Of a stretch of DNA of 28,458 nucleotides, positions 28,404 to 28,458 are shown in pieces. The DNA comes from an uncultured Eubacteriales bacterium (GTDB lineage: Bacteria; Bacillota; Clostridia; Oscillospirales; Oscillospiraceae). The stretch lies in assembly GCA_900546295.1 (NCBI GenBank), contig URCK01000015.1, positions 1 through 28,458 on the forward strand. Reading direction: 5' to 3'. The notes under the pieces were generated by a model. It was not told where the DNA came from and ran no database searches. It was given only the letters and a program-made list of their open reading frames with translations. Both the position numbers and the translations under genes were made by a program. How positions within the stretch are numbered: the first letter of the stretch is position 1; every line of letters begins with the position of its first letter.

Positions 28404-28458
28404 TGGTGACCCGTACCGGATTCGAACCGATGTTAACGGCGTGAGAGGCCGCTGTCTT
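28404..28458 (-). tRNA. tRNA-Glu, anticodon CTC, partial
   Basis: Only the 3' 55 bases lie in the window. Visible are the anticodon stem GCGGC/GCCGT with loop CTCTCAC (anticodon CTC), the T arm ATCGG-TTCGAAT-CCGGT, the 3' acceptor strand ACGGGTC, discriminator A and an encoded CCA. The D arm and 5' acceptor strand are outside the window. Confidence 0.88.

Overview
The window looks like chromosomal DNA of a GC-rich, endospore-forming Gram-positive anaerobe, most like a gut Clostridium relative of the Oscillospiraceae/Ruminococcaceae kind. This is inferred from forespore genes spoVAD and spoVAE, an S-layer-homology (SLH) surface enzyme, an L27 protein with the Firmicutes-type cleavable N-terminus next to its protease Prp, strong GGAGG ribosome sites, FeoAB with the small Cys-rich Feo protein, and a DUF6472-type small protein after obgE. 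No sequence search was possible.

Layout. 1-2119: end of a membrane-anchored protein gene and a cytidylate-kinase-like gene. 2135-3373 (minus): membrane metallophosphoesterase. 3427-5920: ferrous iron uptake operon feoA-feoB-Cys-rich small protein. 5946-8123 (minus): secreted C69 peptidase with three SLH domains. 8426-8848 (minus): PaaI-like thioesterase. 8938-10080: rplU-prp-rpmA with a strong promoter and a structured leader. 10102-11602: HAD phosphatase and a convergent lipoprotein. 11700-13333: obgE and a 59-residue four-Cys protein. 13379-17334: sbcD-sbcC; 17420-17923: flavodoxin. 17972-19786 (minus): a TetR regulator with two matching operators and a two-gene membrane operon. 19839-20657: a DUF134/NifX-like fusion with a consensus promoter and a palindrome at the expected transcription start. 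20658-21760: gene-poor stretch with a frameshifted zinc-ribbon gene. 21766-22034 (minus): two tRNA-Leu genes. 22080-24653 (minus): zinc-ribbon protein, CDF metal exporter and sirtuin. 24771-25210 (minus): RidA. 25289-26668: spoVAD-spoVAE. 26713-27972 (minus): membrane glycosyltransferase. 28166-28458 (minus): 5S rRNA and a partial tRNA-Glu.

Most of the window is ordinary core-genome content, well punctuated by hairpin terminators, many shared by convergent genes. The best-supported regulatory units are the TetR circuit (13-bp operators at 19741 and 19109), the DUF134-NifX gene (palindrome plus an internal ribosome site that could give a second shorter protein) and the rplU leader (three 10-bp direct repeats inside a hairpin). 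No CRISPR array, intact insertion sequence or intact prophage was seen. I do not claim a wholly new defence or mobile system here; the least explained units are the TetR-controlled membrane pair and the DUF134-NifX fusion.
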